Below are positions 1 through 11,664 of a stretch of DNA of 64,000 nt, piece by piece; position 1 is the first letter of the stretch, and every line of letters begins with the position of its first letter. The position numbers were made by a program, and so were the translations under genes. The DNA comes from Megachile rotundata (taxonomy: Eukaryota > Arthropoda > Insecta > Hymenoptera > Megachilidae), in contig NW_027473499.1 of assembly GCF_050947335.1 (NCBI RefSeq), positions 62,001-126,000 on the forward strand, written 5' to 3'. Under the pieces are notes generated by a model, which saw only the letters and a list, made by a program, of their open reading frames with translations, was not told where the DNA came from and ran no database searches.

Positions 1-282
1 GCACATATCCGCTGTAATTCGACTCTGTAGTATCTAGTTATGTTAAGTTATCCTATCTGAGCACAATTCAACACCACAATGAACAATTTTGCTCGTTTTG
101 CACGAATTATGCTCATTTTCGCACGATTCAGCCTCTAATTCGCACATATCCGCTGTAATTCGACTCTGTACTATCCAGTCATGATAAGTTATCGTAACTG
201 AGCACAATTCAACACCACAATGAACAATTTTGCTCGTTTTGAACGAATTATGCTCATTTTCGCACGGTTCAGCCTCTAATTC

Positions 283-443
283 GCACATATCCGCTGTAAT
301 TCGACTCTGTACTATCTAGTTATGTTAAGTTATCCTGTCTGAGCACAATTCAACACCACAATGAACAATTTTGCTCGTTTTGCACGAATTTTGCTCGTTT
401 TGAACGAATTTTGCTCATTTTCGAACGATTCAGCCTCTAATTC
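283..443 (+). repeat. Representative long monomer (161 bp)
   Basis: The first long unit in the window. It equals a short monomer plus one extra 20-bp sub-repeat at 383-402, giving three consecutive GCTCR-TTTT sub-repeats instead of two. Most long monomers also carry TTTTCGAACGATT instead of TTTTCGCACGATT just after the triplet. The 88 long monomers are unevenly spread: about a third of monomers in 5.7-12.1 kb and 26.4-34.7 kb, but under a tenth in 38.8-48 kb. Confidence 0.95.
383..402 (+). repeat. Extra 20-bp sub-repeat that makes the long monomer
   Basis: CACGAATTTTGCTCGTTTTG sits between the neighbouring sub-repeats at 363-382 and 403-422, which share the AATTTTGCTC-TTTT core. It is an exact 20-base addition with no partial bases, as expected for slippage or unequal exchange between adjacent 20-bp units. 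Confidence 0.9.
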
Positions 444-725
444 GCACATATCCGCTGTAATTCGACTCTGTGCTATCTAGTCATGTTAAGTTATCGTAAC
501 TGAGCACAATTCAACACCACAATGAACAATTTTGCTCGTTTTGAACGAATTATGCTCATTTTCGCACGATTCAGCCTCTAATTCGCACATATCCGCTGTA
601 ATTCGACTCTGTACTATCTAGTTATGTTAAGTTATCGTAACTGAGCTCAATTCGACACCACAATGAACAATTTTGCTCGTAATGAACGAATTATGCTCAT
701 TTTCGCACGATTCAGCCTCTAATTC

Positions 726-866
726 GCACATATACGCTGTAATTCGACTCTGTACTATCTAGTTATGTTAAGTTATCGTAACTGAGCACAATTCGACACC
801 ACAATGAACAATTTTGCTCGTAATGAACGAATTATGCTCATTTTCGCACGATTCAGCCTCTAATTC
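726..866 (+). repeat. Representative short monomer (141 bp)
   Basis: A clean short unit of the GTAATG type, which dominates the first 5 kb. It starts at GCACATATACG (ATACG is a variant of the usual ATCCG) and ends just before the next GCACATATCC. The short form has about 38% G+C, with C (33) outnumbering G (21) on this strand, and nine CpGs against about five expected. Its length is a multiple of three, so a reading frame can pass from one short monomer into the next. Stops in the usual sequence prevent long frames. Confidence 0.95.
771..783. other. Small dyad AGTTA-TCG-TAACT in one monomer class
   Basis: AGTTATCGTAACT is a perfect inverted repeat with 5-bp arms and a 3-base centre. It occurs in every monomer of the TCGTAAC class. 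In the other large class the right half reads TCCTATC and the symmetry is lost. The arms are too short for a convincing hairpin or terminator. It is recorded because it is the main difference between the two monomer classes. Confidence 0.6.
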
Positions 867-926
867 GCACATATCCGCTGTAATTCGACTCTGTACTATG
901 TAGTTATGTTAAGTTATCGTAACTGA
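786..926 (+). repeat. Monomer divided into seven ~20-bp segments
   Basis: Read from GCACAATTCG, the short monomer divides as 786-805, 806-825, 826-845, 846-865, 866-885, 886-905 (20 bp each) and 906-926 (21 bp). The first four are clearly related: each has an AC/CG pair, then ATT or AATT at the same place, then a CNC or CTC about eight bases on. The fifth and sixth share TNTAATT/TAGTT ends with them. The seventh is the most diverged. The 141-bp unit therefore probably grew from a ~20-bp ancestor. The relation of the last three segments is inference. Confidence 0.65.
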
Positions 927-1333
927 GCACAATTCGACACCACAATGAACAATTTTGCTCGTAATGAACGAATTATGCTCATTTTCGCACGATTGAGCCT
1001 CTAATTCGCACATATCCGCTGTAAGTCGACTCTGTCCTATCTAGTTATGTCAAGTTATCGTAACTGAGCACAATTCGACACCACAATGAACAATTTTGCT
1101 CGTAATGAACGAATTATGCTCATTTTCGCACGATTCAGCCTCTAATTCGCACATATCCGCTGTAATTCGACTCTGTACTATCTAGTTATGTTAAGTTATC
1201 GTAACTGAGCACAATTCGACACCACAATGAACAATTTTGCTCGTAATGAACGAATTATGCTCATTTTCGCACGATTCAGCCTCTAATTCGCACATATCCG
1301 CTGCAATTCGACTCTGTACTATCTAGTTATGTT

Positions 1334-2699
1334 AAGTTATCGTAACTGAGCACAATTCGGCACCACAATGAACAATTTTGCTCGTAATGAACGAATTATG
1401 CTCATTTTCGCACGATTCAGCCTCTAATTCGCACATATCCGCTGTAATTCGACTCTGTACTATCTAGTTATGTTAAGTTATCGTAACTGAGCACAATTCG
1501 ACACCACAATGAACAATTTTGCTCGTAATGAACGAATTATGCTCATTTTCGCACGATTCAGCCTCTAATTCGCACATATCCGCTGTAATTCGACTCTGTA
1601 CTCTCTAGTTATGTTAAGTTATCCTATCTGAGCACAATTCGACACCACAGTGAACAATTTTGCTCGTTTTGCACGAATTATGCTCATTTTCGCACGATTC
1701 AGCCTCTAATTCGCACATATACGCTGTAATTCGACTCTGTACTATCTAGTTATGTTAAGTTATCGTAACTGAGCACAATTCGACACCACAATGAACAATT
1801 TTGCTCGTAATGAACGAATTATGCTCATTTTCGCACGATTCAGCCTCTAATTCGCACATATCCGCTGTAATTCGACTCTGTACTATGTAGTTATGTTAAG
1901 TTATCGTAACTGAGCACAATTCGACACCACAATGAACAATTTTGCTCGTAATGAACGAATTATGCTCATTTTCGCACGATTGAGCCTCTAATTCGCACAT
2001 ATCCGCTGTAAGTCGACTCTGTACTATGTAGTTATGTTAAGTTATCGTAACTGAGCACAATTCGACACCACAATGAACAATTTTGCTCGTAATGAACGAA
2101 TTATGCTCATTTTCGCACGATTCAGCCTCTAATTCGCACATATCCGCTGTAAGTCGACTCTGTACTATCTAGTTATGTTAAGTTATCGTAACTGAGCACA
2201 ATTCGACACCACAATGAACAATTTTGCTCGTAATGAACGAATTATGCTCATTTTCGCACGATTCAGCCTCTAATTCGCACGGATCCGCTGTAATTCGACT
2301 CTGTACTATCTAGTTATGTTAAGTTATCCTGTCTGAGCACAATTCAACACCACAATGAACAATTTTGCTCGTTTTGCACGAATTTTGCTCGTTTTGAACG
2401 AATTTTGCTCATTTTCGAACGATTCAGCCTCTAATTCGCACATATCCGCTGTAATTCGACTCTGTACTATCTAGTTATGTTAAGTTATCCTATCTGAGCA
2501 CAATTCAACACCACAATGAACAATTTTGCTCGTTTTGCACGAATTATGCTCATTTTCGCACGATTCAGCCTCTAATTCGCACATATCCGCTGTAATTCGA
2601 CTCTGTACTATCTAGTCATGTTAAGTTATCGTAACTGAGCACAATTCAACACCACAATGAACAATTTTGCTCGTTTTGAACGAATTATGCTCATTTTCG
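1334..2699 (+). repeat. Satellite stretch between copies 1 and 2
   Basis: Ordinary monomers, mostly short GTAATG/TCGTAAC units, including the second copy of the 987-bp-displaced segment. CGGATCCGCTG at 2,279-2,289 is a private variant replacing CATATCCGCTG. There is one long monomer, with its extra sub-repeat near 2,380. No gene or insertion was seen. Confidence 0.85.
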
Positions 2700-4129
2700 C
2701 ACGATTCAGCCTCTAATTCGCATATATCCGTTGTAATTTGACTCTGTAGTATCTAGTTATGTTAAGTTATCCTATCTGAGCACAATTCAACACCACAATG
2801 AACAATTTTGCTCGTTTTGCACGAATTATGCACATTTTCGCACGATTCAGCCTCTAATTCGCACATATCCGCTGTAATTCGACTCTGTACTATCCAGTCA
2901 TGATAAGTTATCGTAACTGAGCACAATTCAACACCACAATGAACAATTTTGCTCGTTTTGAACGAATTATGCTCATTTTCGCACGGTTCAGCCTCTAATT
3001 CGCACATATCCGCTGTAATTCGACTCTGTACTATCTAGTTATGTTAAGTTATCCTGTCTGAGCACAATTCAACACCACAATGAACAATTTTGCTCGTTTT
3101 GCACGAATTTTGCTCGTTTTGAACGAATTTTGCTCATTTTCGAACGATTCAGCCTCTAATTCGCACATATCCGCTGTAATTCGACTCTGTGCTATCTAGT
3201 CATGTTAAGTTATCGTAACTGAGCACAATTCAACACCACAATGAACAATTTTGCTCGTTTTGAACGAATTATGCTCATTTTCGCACGATTCAGCCTCTAA
3301 TTCGCACATATCCGCTGTAATTCGACTCTGTACTATCTAGTTATGTTAAGTTATCGTAACTGAGCTCAATTCGACACCACAATGAACAATTTTGCTCGTA
3401 ATGAACGAATTATGCTCATTTTCGCACGATTCAGCCTCTAATTCGCACATATACGCTGTAATTCGACTCTGTACTATCTAGTTATGTTAAGTTATCGTAA
3501 CTGAGCACAATTCGACACCACAATGAACAATTTTGCTCGTAATGAACGAATTATGCTCATTTTCGCACGATTCAGCCTCTAATTCGCACATATCCGCTGT
3601 AATTCGACTCTGTACTATGTAGTTATGTTAAGTTATCGTAACTGAGCACAATTCGACACCACAATGAACAATTTTGCTCGTAATGAACGAATTATGCTCA
3701 TTTTCGCACGATTGAGCCTCTAATTCGCACATATCCGCTGTAAGTCGACTCTGTCCTATCTAGTTATGTTAAGTTATCGTAACTGAGCACAATTCGACAC
3801 CACAATGAACAATTTTGCTCGTAATGAACGAATTATGCTCATTTTCGCACGATTCAGCCTCTAATTCGCACATATCCGCTGTAATTCGACTCTGTACTAT
3901 CTAGTTATGTTAAGTTATCGTAACTGAGCACAATTCGACACCACAATGAACAATTTTGCTCGTAATGAACGAATTATGCTCATTTTCGCACGATTCAGCC
4001 TCTAATTCGCACATATCCGCTGCAATTCGACTCTGTACTATCTAGTTATGTTAAGTTATCCTATCTGAGCACAATTCGACACCACAGTGAACAATTTTGC
4101 TCGTTTTGCACGAATTATGCTCATTTTCG
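2700..4129 (+). repeat. Copy 2 of a 1,430-bp ten-monomer unit
   Basis: Nine short monomers and one long one (9x141 + 161 = 1,430). It is repeated almost perfectly in tandem at 4,130-5,559. Diagnostic variants at the same offsets are CATATATCCGTTGTAATTTG (2,721 and 4,151), CATGATAAG (2,899 and 4,329), GAGCTC (3,362 and 4,792) and CCACAGTGAAC (near 4,081 and 5,511). The boundary was placed where the upstream monomers stop matching. Confidence 0.85.
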
Positions 4130-5559
4130 CACGATTCAGCCTCTAATTCGCATATATCCGTTGTAATTTGACTCTGTAGTATCTAGTTATGTTAAGTTAT
4201 CCTATCTGAGCACAATTCAACACCACAATGAACAATTTTGCTCGTTTTGCACGAATTATGCACATTTTCGCACGATTCAGCCTCTAATTCGCACATATCC
4301 GCTGTAATTCGACTCTGTACTATCCAGTCATGATAAGTTATCGTAACTGAGCACAATTCAACACCACAATGAACAATTTTGCTCGTTTTGAACGAATTAT
4401 GCTCATTTTCGCACGGTTCAGCCTCTAATTCGCACATATCCGCTGTAATTCGACTCTGTACTATCTAGTTATGTTAAGTTATCCTGTCTGAGCACAATTC
4501 AACACCACAATGAACAATTTTGCTCGTTTTGCACGAATTTTGCTCGTTTTGAACGAATTTTGCTCATTTTCGAACGATTCAGCCTCTAATTCGCACATAT
4601 CCGCTGTAATTCGACTCTGTGCTATCTAGTCATGTTAAGTTATCGTAACTGAGCACAATTCAACACCACAATGAACAATTTTGCTCGTTTTGAACGAATT
4701 ATGCTCATTTTCGCACGATTCAGCCTCTAATTCGCACATATCCGCTGTAATTCGACTCTGTACTATCTAGTTATGTTAAGTTATCGTAACTGAGCTCAAT
4801 TCGACACCACAATGAACAATTTTGCTCGTAATGAACGAATTATGCTCATTTTCGCACGATTCAGCCTCTAATTCGCACATATACGCTGTAATTCGACTCT
4901 GTACTATCTAGTTATGTTAAGTTATCGTAACTGAGCACAATTCGACACCACAATGAACAATTTTGCTCGTAATGAACGAATTATGCTCATTTTCGCACGA
5001 TTCAGCCTCTAATTCGCACATATCCGCTGTAATTCGACTCTGTACTATGTAGTTATGTTAAGTTATCGTAACTGAGCACAATTCGACACCACAATGAACA
5101 ATTTTGCTCGTAATGAACGAATTATGCTCATTTTCGCACGATTGAGCCTCTAATTCGCACATATCCGCTGTAAGTCGACTCTGTCCTATCTAGTTATGTT
5201 AAGTTATCGTAACTGAGCACAATTCGACACCACAATGAACAATTTTGCTCGTAATGAACGAATTATGCTCATTTTCGCACGATTCAGCCTCTAATTCGCA
5301 CATATCCGCTGTAATTCGACTCTGTACTATCTAGTTATGTTAAGTTATCGTAACTGAGCACAATTCGACACCACAATGAACAATTTTGCTCGTAATGAAC
5401 GAATTATGCTCATTTTCGCACGATTCAGCCTCTAATTCGCACATATCCGCTGCAATTCGACTCTGTACTATCTAGTTATGTTAAGTTATCCTATCTGAGC
5501 ACAATTCGACACCACAGTGAACAATTTTGCTCGTTTTGCACGAATTATGCTCATTTTCG
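4130..5559 (+). repeat. Copy 3 of the 1,430-bp ten-monomer unit
   Basis: Near-identical tandem copy of 2,700-4,129, with one long monomer near 4,532. It ends where TTTTCGTACGATTCAGCCCC replaces TTTTCGCACGATTCAGCCTC at about 5,556-5,575. Confidence 0.85.
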
Positions 5560-6489
5560 TACGATTCAGCCCCTAATTCGCACATATCCGCTGTAATTCG
5601 ACTCTGTACTATCTAGTTATGTTAAGTTATCCTTCCTGAGCACAATTCGACACCACAATGAACAATTTTGCTCGTAATGAACGAATTATGCTCATTTTCG
5701 CACGATTCAGCCTCTAATTCGCACATATCCGCTGTAATTCGACTCTGTACTATCTAGTTATGTTAAGTTATCCTGTCTGAGCACAATTCAACACCACAAT
5801 GAACAATTTTGCTCGTTTTGCACGAATTTTGCTCGTTTTGAACGAATTTTGCTCATTTTCGAACGATTCAGCCCCTAATTCGCACATATCCGCTGTATTT
5901 CGAGTCTGTACTATCTAGTTATTTTAAGTTATCCTATCTGAGCACAATTCGACACCACAATGAACAATTTTGCTCGTTTTACACGAATTATGCTCATTTT
6001 CGCACGATTCGGCCTCTAATTCGCACATATCCGCTGCAATTCGACTCTGTACTATCTAGTTATGTTAAGTTATCGTAACTGAGCACAATTCGACACCACA
6101 ATGAACAATTTTGCTCGTTTTGCACGAATTATGCTCATTTTCGCACGATTCAGCCTCTAATTCTCACATATCCGCTGTAATTCGACTCTGTACTATCTAG
6201 TTATGTTAAGTTATCGTAACTGAGCACAATTCGACACCACAATGAACAATTTTGCTCGTAATGAACGAATTATGCTCATTTTCGCACGATTCAGCCTCTA
6301 ATTCGCACATATCCGCTGTAATTCGACTCTGTACTATCTAGTTATGTTAAGTTATCGTAACTGAGCACAATTCGACACCACAATGAACAATTTTGCTCGT
6401 TTTGCACGAATTTTGCTCGTTTTGAACGAATTTTGCTCATTTTCGAACGATTCAGCCTCTAATTCGCACATATCCGCTGTAATTCGACT
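5560..6489 (+). repeat. Satellite stretch, first GAGTCTG / TTATTTTAAG monomers
   Basis: Mixed monomers leading into the large tandem unit. This is the first appearance of the linked variants TTTCGAGTCTG and TAGTTATTTTAAG in one monomer, followed by TTTTACACG and CGATTCGGCC in the next. That two-monomer pair recurs many times downstream. Two long monomers lie near 5,822 and 6,405. Confidence 0.8.
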
Positions 6490-9147
6490 CTGCACTATCT
6501 AGTTGTGTTAAGTTATCCTATCTGAGCACAATTCGACACCACAATGAACAATTTTGCTCGTTTTGCACGAATTATGCTCATTTTCGTACGATTCAGCCCC
6601 TAATTCGCACATATCCGCTGTAATTCGACTCTGTACTATCTAGTTATGTTAAGTTATCCTATCTGAGCACAATTCGACACCACAATGAACAATTTTGCTC
6701 GTTTTGCACGAATTATGCTCATTTTCGCACGATTCAGCCTCTAATTCGCACATATCCGCTGTAATTCGACTCTGTACTATCTAGTTATGTTAAGTTATCC
6801 TGTCTGAGCACAATTCAACACCACAATGAACAATTTTGCTCGTTTTGCACGAATTTTGCTCGTTTTGAACGAATTTTGCTCATTTTCGAACGATTCAGCC
6901 CCTAATTCGCACATATCCGCTGTATTTCGAGTCTGTACTATCTAGTTATTTTAAGTTATCCTATCTGAGCACAATTCGACACCACAATGAACAATTTTGC
7001 TCGTTTTACACGAATTATGCTCATTTTCGCACGATTCGGCCTCTAATTCGCACATATCCGCTGCAATTCGACTCTGTACTATCTAGTTATATTAAGTTAT
7101 CGTAACTGAGCACAATTCGACACCACAATGAACAATTTTGCTCGTTTTGCACGAATTATGCTCATTTTCGCACGATTCAGCCTCTAATTCGCACATATCC
7201 GCTGTAATTCGACTCTGTACTATCTAGTTATGTTAAGTTATCCTATCTGAGCACAATTCGACACCACAATGAACAATTTTGCTCGTAATGAACGAATTAT
7301 GCTCATTTTCGCACGATTCAACCTCTAATTCGCACATATCCGCTGTAATTCGACTCTGTACTATCTAGTTATGTTAAGTTATCCTGTCTGAGCACAATTC
7401 AACACCACAATGAACAATTTTGCTCGTTTTGCACGAATTTTGCTCGTTTTGAACGAATTTTGCTCATTTTCGAACGATTCAGCCCCTAATTCGCACATAT
7501 CCGCTGTATTTCGAGTCTGTACTATCTAGTTATGTTAAGTTATCCTATCTGAGCACAATTCGACACCACAATGAACAATTTTGCTCGTTTTACACGAATT
7601 ATGCTCATTTTCGCACGATTCGGCCTCTAATTCGCACATATCCGCTGCAATTCGACTCTGTACTATCTAGTTATGTTAAGTTATCGTAACTGAGCACAAT
7701 TCGACACCACAATGAACAATTTTGCTCGTTTTGCACGAATTATGCTCATTTTCGCACGATTCAGCCTCTAATTCGCACATATCCGCTGTAATTCGACTCT
7801 GTACTATCTAGTTATGTTAAGTTATCGTAACTGAGCACAATTCGACACCACAATGAACAATTTTGCTCGTTTTGCACGAATTTTGCTCGTTTTGCACGAA
7901 TTATGCTCATTTTCGAACGATTCAGCCTCTAATTCGCACATATCCGCTGTAATTCGACTCTGTACTATCTAGTTATGTTAAGTTATCGTAACTGAGCACA
8001 ATTCGACACCACAATGAACAATTTTGCTCGTAATGAACGAATTATGCTCATTTTCGCACGATTCAGCCTCTAATTCGCACATATCCGCTGTAATTCGACT
8101 CTGTACTATCTAGTTATGTTAAGTTATCCTGTCTGAGCACAATTCAACACCACAATGAACAATTTTGCTCGTTTTGCACGAATTTTGCTCGTTTTGAACG
8201 AATTTTGCTCATTTTCGAACGATTCAGCCCCTAATTCGCACATATCCGCTGTATTTCGAGTCTGTACTATCTAGTTATTTTAAGTTATCCTATCTGAGCA
8301 CAATTCGACACCACAATGAACAATTTTGCTCGTTTTACACGAATTATGCTCATTTTCGCACGATTCGGCCTCTAATTCGCACATATCCGCTGCAATTCGA
8401 CTCTGTACTATCTAGTTATGTTAAGTTATCGTAACTGAGCACAATTCGACACCACAATGAACAATTTTGCTCGTTTTGCACGAATTATGCTCATTTTCGC
8501 ACGATTCAGCCTCTAATTCGCACATATCCGCTGTAATTCGACTCTGTACTATCTAGTTATGTTAAGTTATCCTATCTGAGCACAATTCAACACCACAATG
8601 AACAATTTTGCTCGTTTTGCACGAATTTTGCTCGTTTTGAACGAATTTTGCTCATTTTCGAACGATTCAGCCCCTAATTCGCACATATCCGCTGTATTTC
8701 GAGTCTGTACTATCTAGTTATGTTAAGTTATCCTATCTGAGCACAATTCGACACCACAATGAACAATTTTGCTCGTTTTACACGAATTATGCTCATTTTC
8801 GCACGATTCGGCCTCTAATTCGCACATATCCGCTGCAATTCGACTCTGTACTATCTAGTTATGTTAAGTTATCGTAACTGAGCACAATTCGACACCACAA
8901 TGAACAATTTTGCTCGTTTTGCACGAATTTTGCTCGTTTTGAACGAATTTTGCTCATTTTCGAACGATTCAGCCCCTAATTCGCACATATCCGCTGTATT
9001 TCGAGTCTGTACTATCTAGTTATTTTAAGTTATCCTATCTGAGCACAATTCGACACCACAATGAACAATTTTGCTCGTTTTACACGAATTATGCTCATTT
9101 TCGAACGATTCAGCCTCTAATTCGCACATATCCGCTGTAATTCGACT
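6490..9147 (+). repeat. Copy 1 of a 17-18-monomer higher-order unit (2,658 bp)
   Basis: Starts at CTGCACTATCTAGTTGTG. It has 18 monomers, six long. Markers shared with the next copy at a 2,517-bp displacement are TTATATTAAG (variant base 7,091 and 9,608), GATTCAACCTC (7,321 and 9,838) and a long monomer with two GCACG sub-repeats (near 7,865 and 10,382). It has one monomer more than the next copy, the CGTACG/GCCCC one near 6,590. Confidence 0.85.
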
Positions 9148-11664
9148 CTGCACTATCTAGTTGTGTTAAGTTATCCTATCTGAGCACAATTCGACACCAC
9201 AATGAACAATTTTGCTCGTTTTGCACGAATTATGCTCATTTTCGCACGATTCAGCCTCTAATTCGCACATATCCGCTGTAATTCGACTCTGTACTATCTA
9301 GTTATGTTAAGTTATCCTGTCTGAGCACAATTCAACACCACAATGAACAATTTTGCTCGTTTTGCACGAATTTTGCTCGTTTTGAACGAATTTTGCTCAT
9401 TTTCGAACGATTCAGCCCCTAATTCGCACATATCCGCTGTATTTCGAGTCTGTACTATCTAGTTATTTTAAGTTATCCTATCTGAGCACAATTCGACACC
9501 ACAATGAACAATTTTGCTCGTTTTACACGAATTATGCTCATTTTCGCACGATTCGGCCTCTAATTCGCACATATCCGCTGCAATTCGACTCTGTACTATC
9601 TAGTTATATTAAGTTATCGTAACTGAGCACAATTCGACACCACAATGAACAATTTTGCTCGTTTTGCACGAATTATGCTCATTTTCGCACGATTCAGCCT
9701 CTAATTCGCACATATCCGCTGTAATTCGACTCTGTACTATCTAGTTATGTTAAGTTATCCTATCTGAGCACAATTCGACACCACAATGAACAATTTTGCT
9801 CGTAATGAACGAATTATGCTCATTTTCGCACGATTCAACCTCTAATTCGCACATATCCGCTGTAATTCGACTCTGTACTATCTAGTTATGTTAAGTTATC
9901 CTGTCTGAGCACAATTCAACACCACAATGAACAATTTTGCTCGTTTTGCACGAATTTTGCTCGTTTTGAACGAATTTTGCTCATTTTCGAACGATTCAGC
10001 CCCTAATTCGCACATATCCGCTGTATTTCGAGTCTGTACTATCTAGTTATGTTAAGTTATCCTATCTGAGCACAATTCGACACCACAATGAACAATTTTG
10101 CTCGTTTTACACGAATTATGCTCATTTTCGCACGATTCGGCCTCTAATTCGCACATATCCGCTGCAATTCGACTCTGTACTATCTAGTTATGTTAAGTTA
10201 TCGTAACTGAGCACAATTCGACACCACAATGAACAATTTTGCTCGTTTTGCACGAATTATGCTCATTTTCGCACGATTCAGCCTCTAATTCGCACATATC
10301 CGCTGTAATTCGACTCTGTACTATCTAGTTATGTTAAGTTATCGTAACTGAGCACAATTCGACACCACAATGAACAATTTTGCTCGTTTTGCACGAATTT
10401 TGCTCGTTTTGCACGAATTATGCTCATTTTCGAACGATTCAGCCTCTAATTCGCACATATCCGCTGTAATTCGACTCTGTACTATCTAGTTATGTTAAGT
10501 TATCGTAACTGAGCACAATTCGACACCACAATGAACAATTTTGCTCGTAATGAACGAATTATGCTCATTTTCGCACGATTCAGCCTCTAATTCGCACATA
10601 TCCGCTGTAATTCGACTCTGTACTATCTAGTTATGTTAAGTTATCCTGTCTGAGCACAATTCAACACCACAATGAACAATTTTGCTCGTTTTGCACGAAT
10701 TTTGCTCGTTTTGAACGAATTTTGCTCATTTTCGAACGATTCAGCCCCTAATTCGCACATATCCGCTGTATTTCGAGTCTGTACTATCTAGTTATTTTAA
10801 GTTATCCTATCTGAGCACAATTCGACACCACAATGAACAATTTTGCTCGTTTTACACGAATTATGCTCATTTTCGCACGATTCGGCCTCTAATTCGCACA
10901 TATCCGCTGCAATTCGACTCTGTACTATCTAGTTATGTTAAGTTATCGTAACTGAGCACAATTCGACACCACAATGAACAATTTTGCTCGTTTTGCACGA
11001 ATTATGCTCATTTTCGCACGATTCAGCCTCTAATTCGCACATATCCGCTGTAATTCGACTCTGTACTATCTAGTTATGTTAAGTTATCCTATCTGAGCAC
11101 AATTCAACACCACAATGAACAATTTTGCTCGTTTTGCACGAATTTTGCTCGTTTTGAACGAATTTTGCTCATTTTCGAACGATTCAGCCCCTAATTCGCA
11201 CATATCCGCTGTATTTCGAGTCTGTACTATCTAGTTATGTTAAGTTATCCTATCTGAGCACAATTCGACACCACAATGAACAATTTTGCTCGTTTTACAC
11301 GAATTATGCTCATTTTCGCACGATTCGGCCTCTAATTCGCACATATCCGCTGCAATTCGACTCTGTACTATCTAGTTATGTTAAGTTATCGTAACTGAGC
11401 ACAATTCGACACCACAATGAACAATTTTGCTCGTTTTGCACGAATTTTGCTCGTTTTGAACGAATTTTGCTCATTTTCGAACGATTCAGCCCCTAATTCG
11501 CACATATCCGCTGTATTTCGAGTCTGTACTATCTAGTTATTTTAAGTTATCCTATCTGAGCACAATTCGACACCACAATGAACAATTTTGCTCGTTTTAC
11601 ACGAATTATGCTCATTTTCGAACGATTCAGCCTCTAATTCGCACATATCCGCTGTAATTCGACT
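9148..11664 (+). repeat. Copy 2 of the higher-order unit (2,517 bp, one monomer shorter)
   Basis: Seventeen monomers, six long. It starts at CTGCACTATCTAGTTGTG, as does copy 1 (6,490) and the next partial copy (11,665). The CGTACG/GCCCC monomer just after the start is absent here but present in both flanking copies. Loss of exactly 141 bp in this copy is the simplest reading. Confidence 0.85.

Larger units (their letters stand above)
726..1148 (+). repeat. Three-monomer segment duplicated 987 bp downstream
   Basis: This segment recurs at 1,713-2,135, a displacement of exactly seven short monomers. Shared markers are CATATACGCTG, TACTATGTAG, GATTGAGCC (991 and 1,978) and GTAAGTCGACTC. The second copy reads TACTATGTAG where the first reads TCCTATCTAG, so some changes came after duplication. 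Confidence 0.75.
1..1333 (+). repeat. Copy 1 of the ~1.4-kb block (left region)
   Basis: Matches 2,720-4,052 at a displacement of 2,719 bp (19 monomers, two long) with few differences. Shared rare variants include CATGATAAG at 180-188, GAGCTC at 643-648 and GTAAGTCGACTC near 1,021. It differs at 1-30, where copies 2 and 3 carry CATATATCCGTTGTAATTTG, and at 1,051 (GTC for GTT). After about 1,333 this copy keeps two monomers that copies 2 and 3 lack: the distance from TGCAATTCG to CACAGTGAAC is 282 bp (2x141) longer here. Confidence 0.85.

Noticed and set aside
43..288. 81-codon minus-strand open frame, repeated at 2,762-3,007 and 4,192-4,437
   Set aside because: It is the satellite read in one frame. 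Because 141 = 3 x 47 the frame repeats every 47 codons. It is open only where CATGATAAG and CCAGTCATG variants remove the stop codons present in ordinary monomers. The three copies are the three copies of the duplicated block. No coding signature, start context or known domain is visible.
771..783. Transcription terminator or hairpin
   Set aside because: Arms of only 5 bp rich in A/T, with no following T run, and absent from half the monomers.
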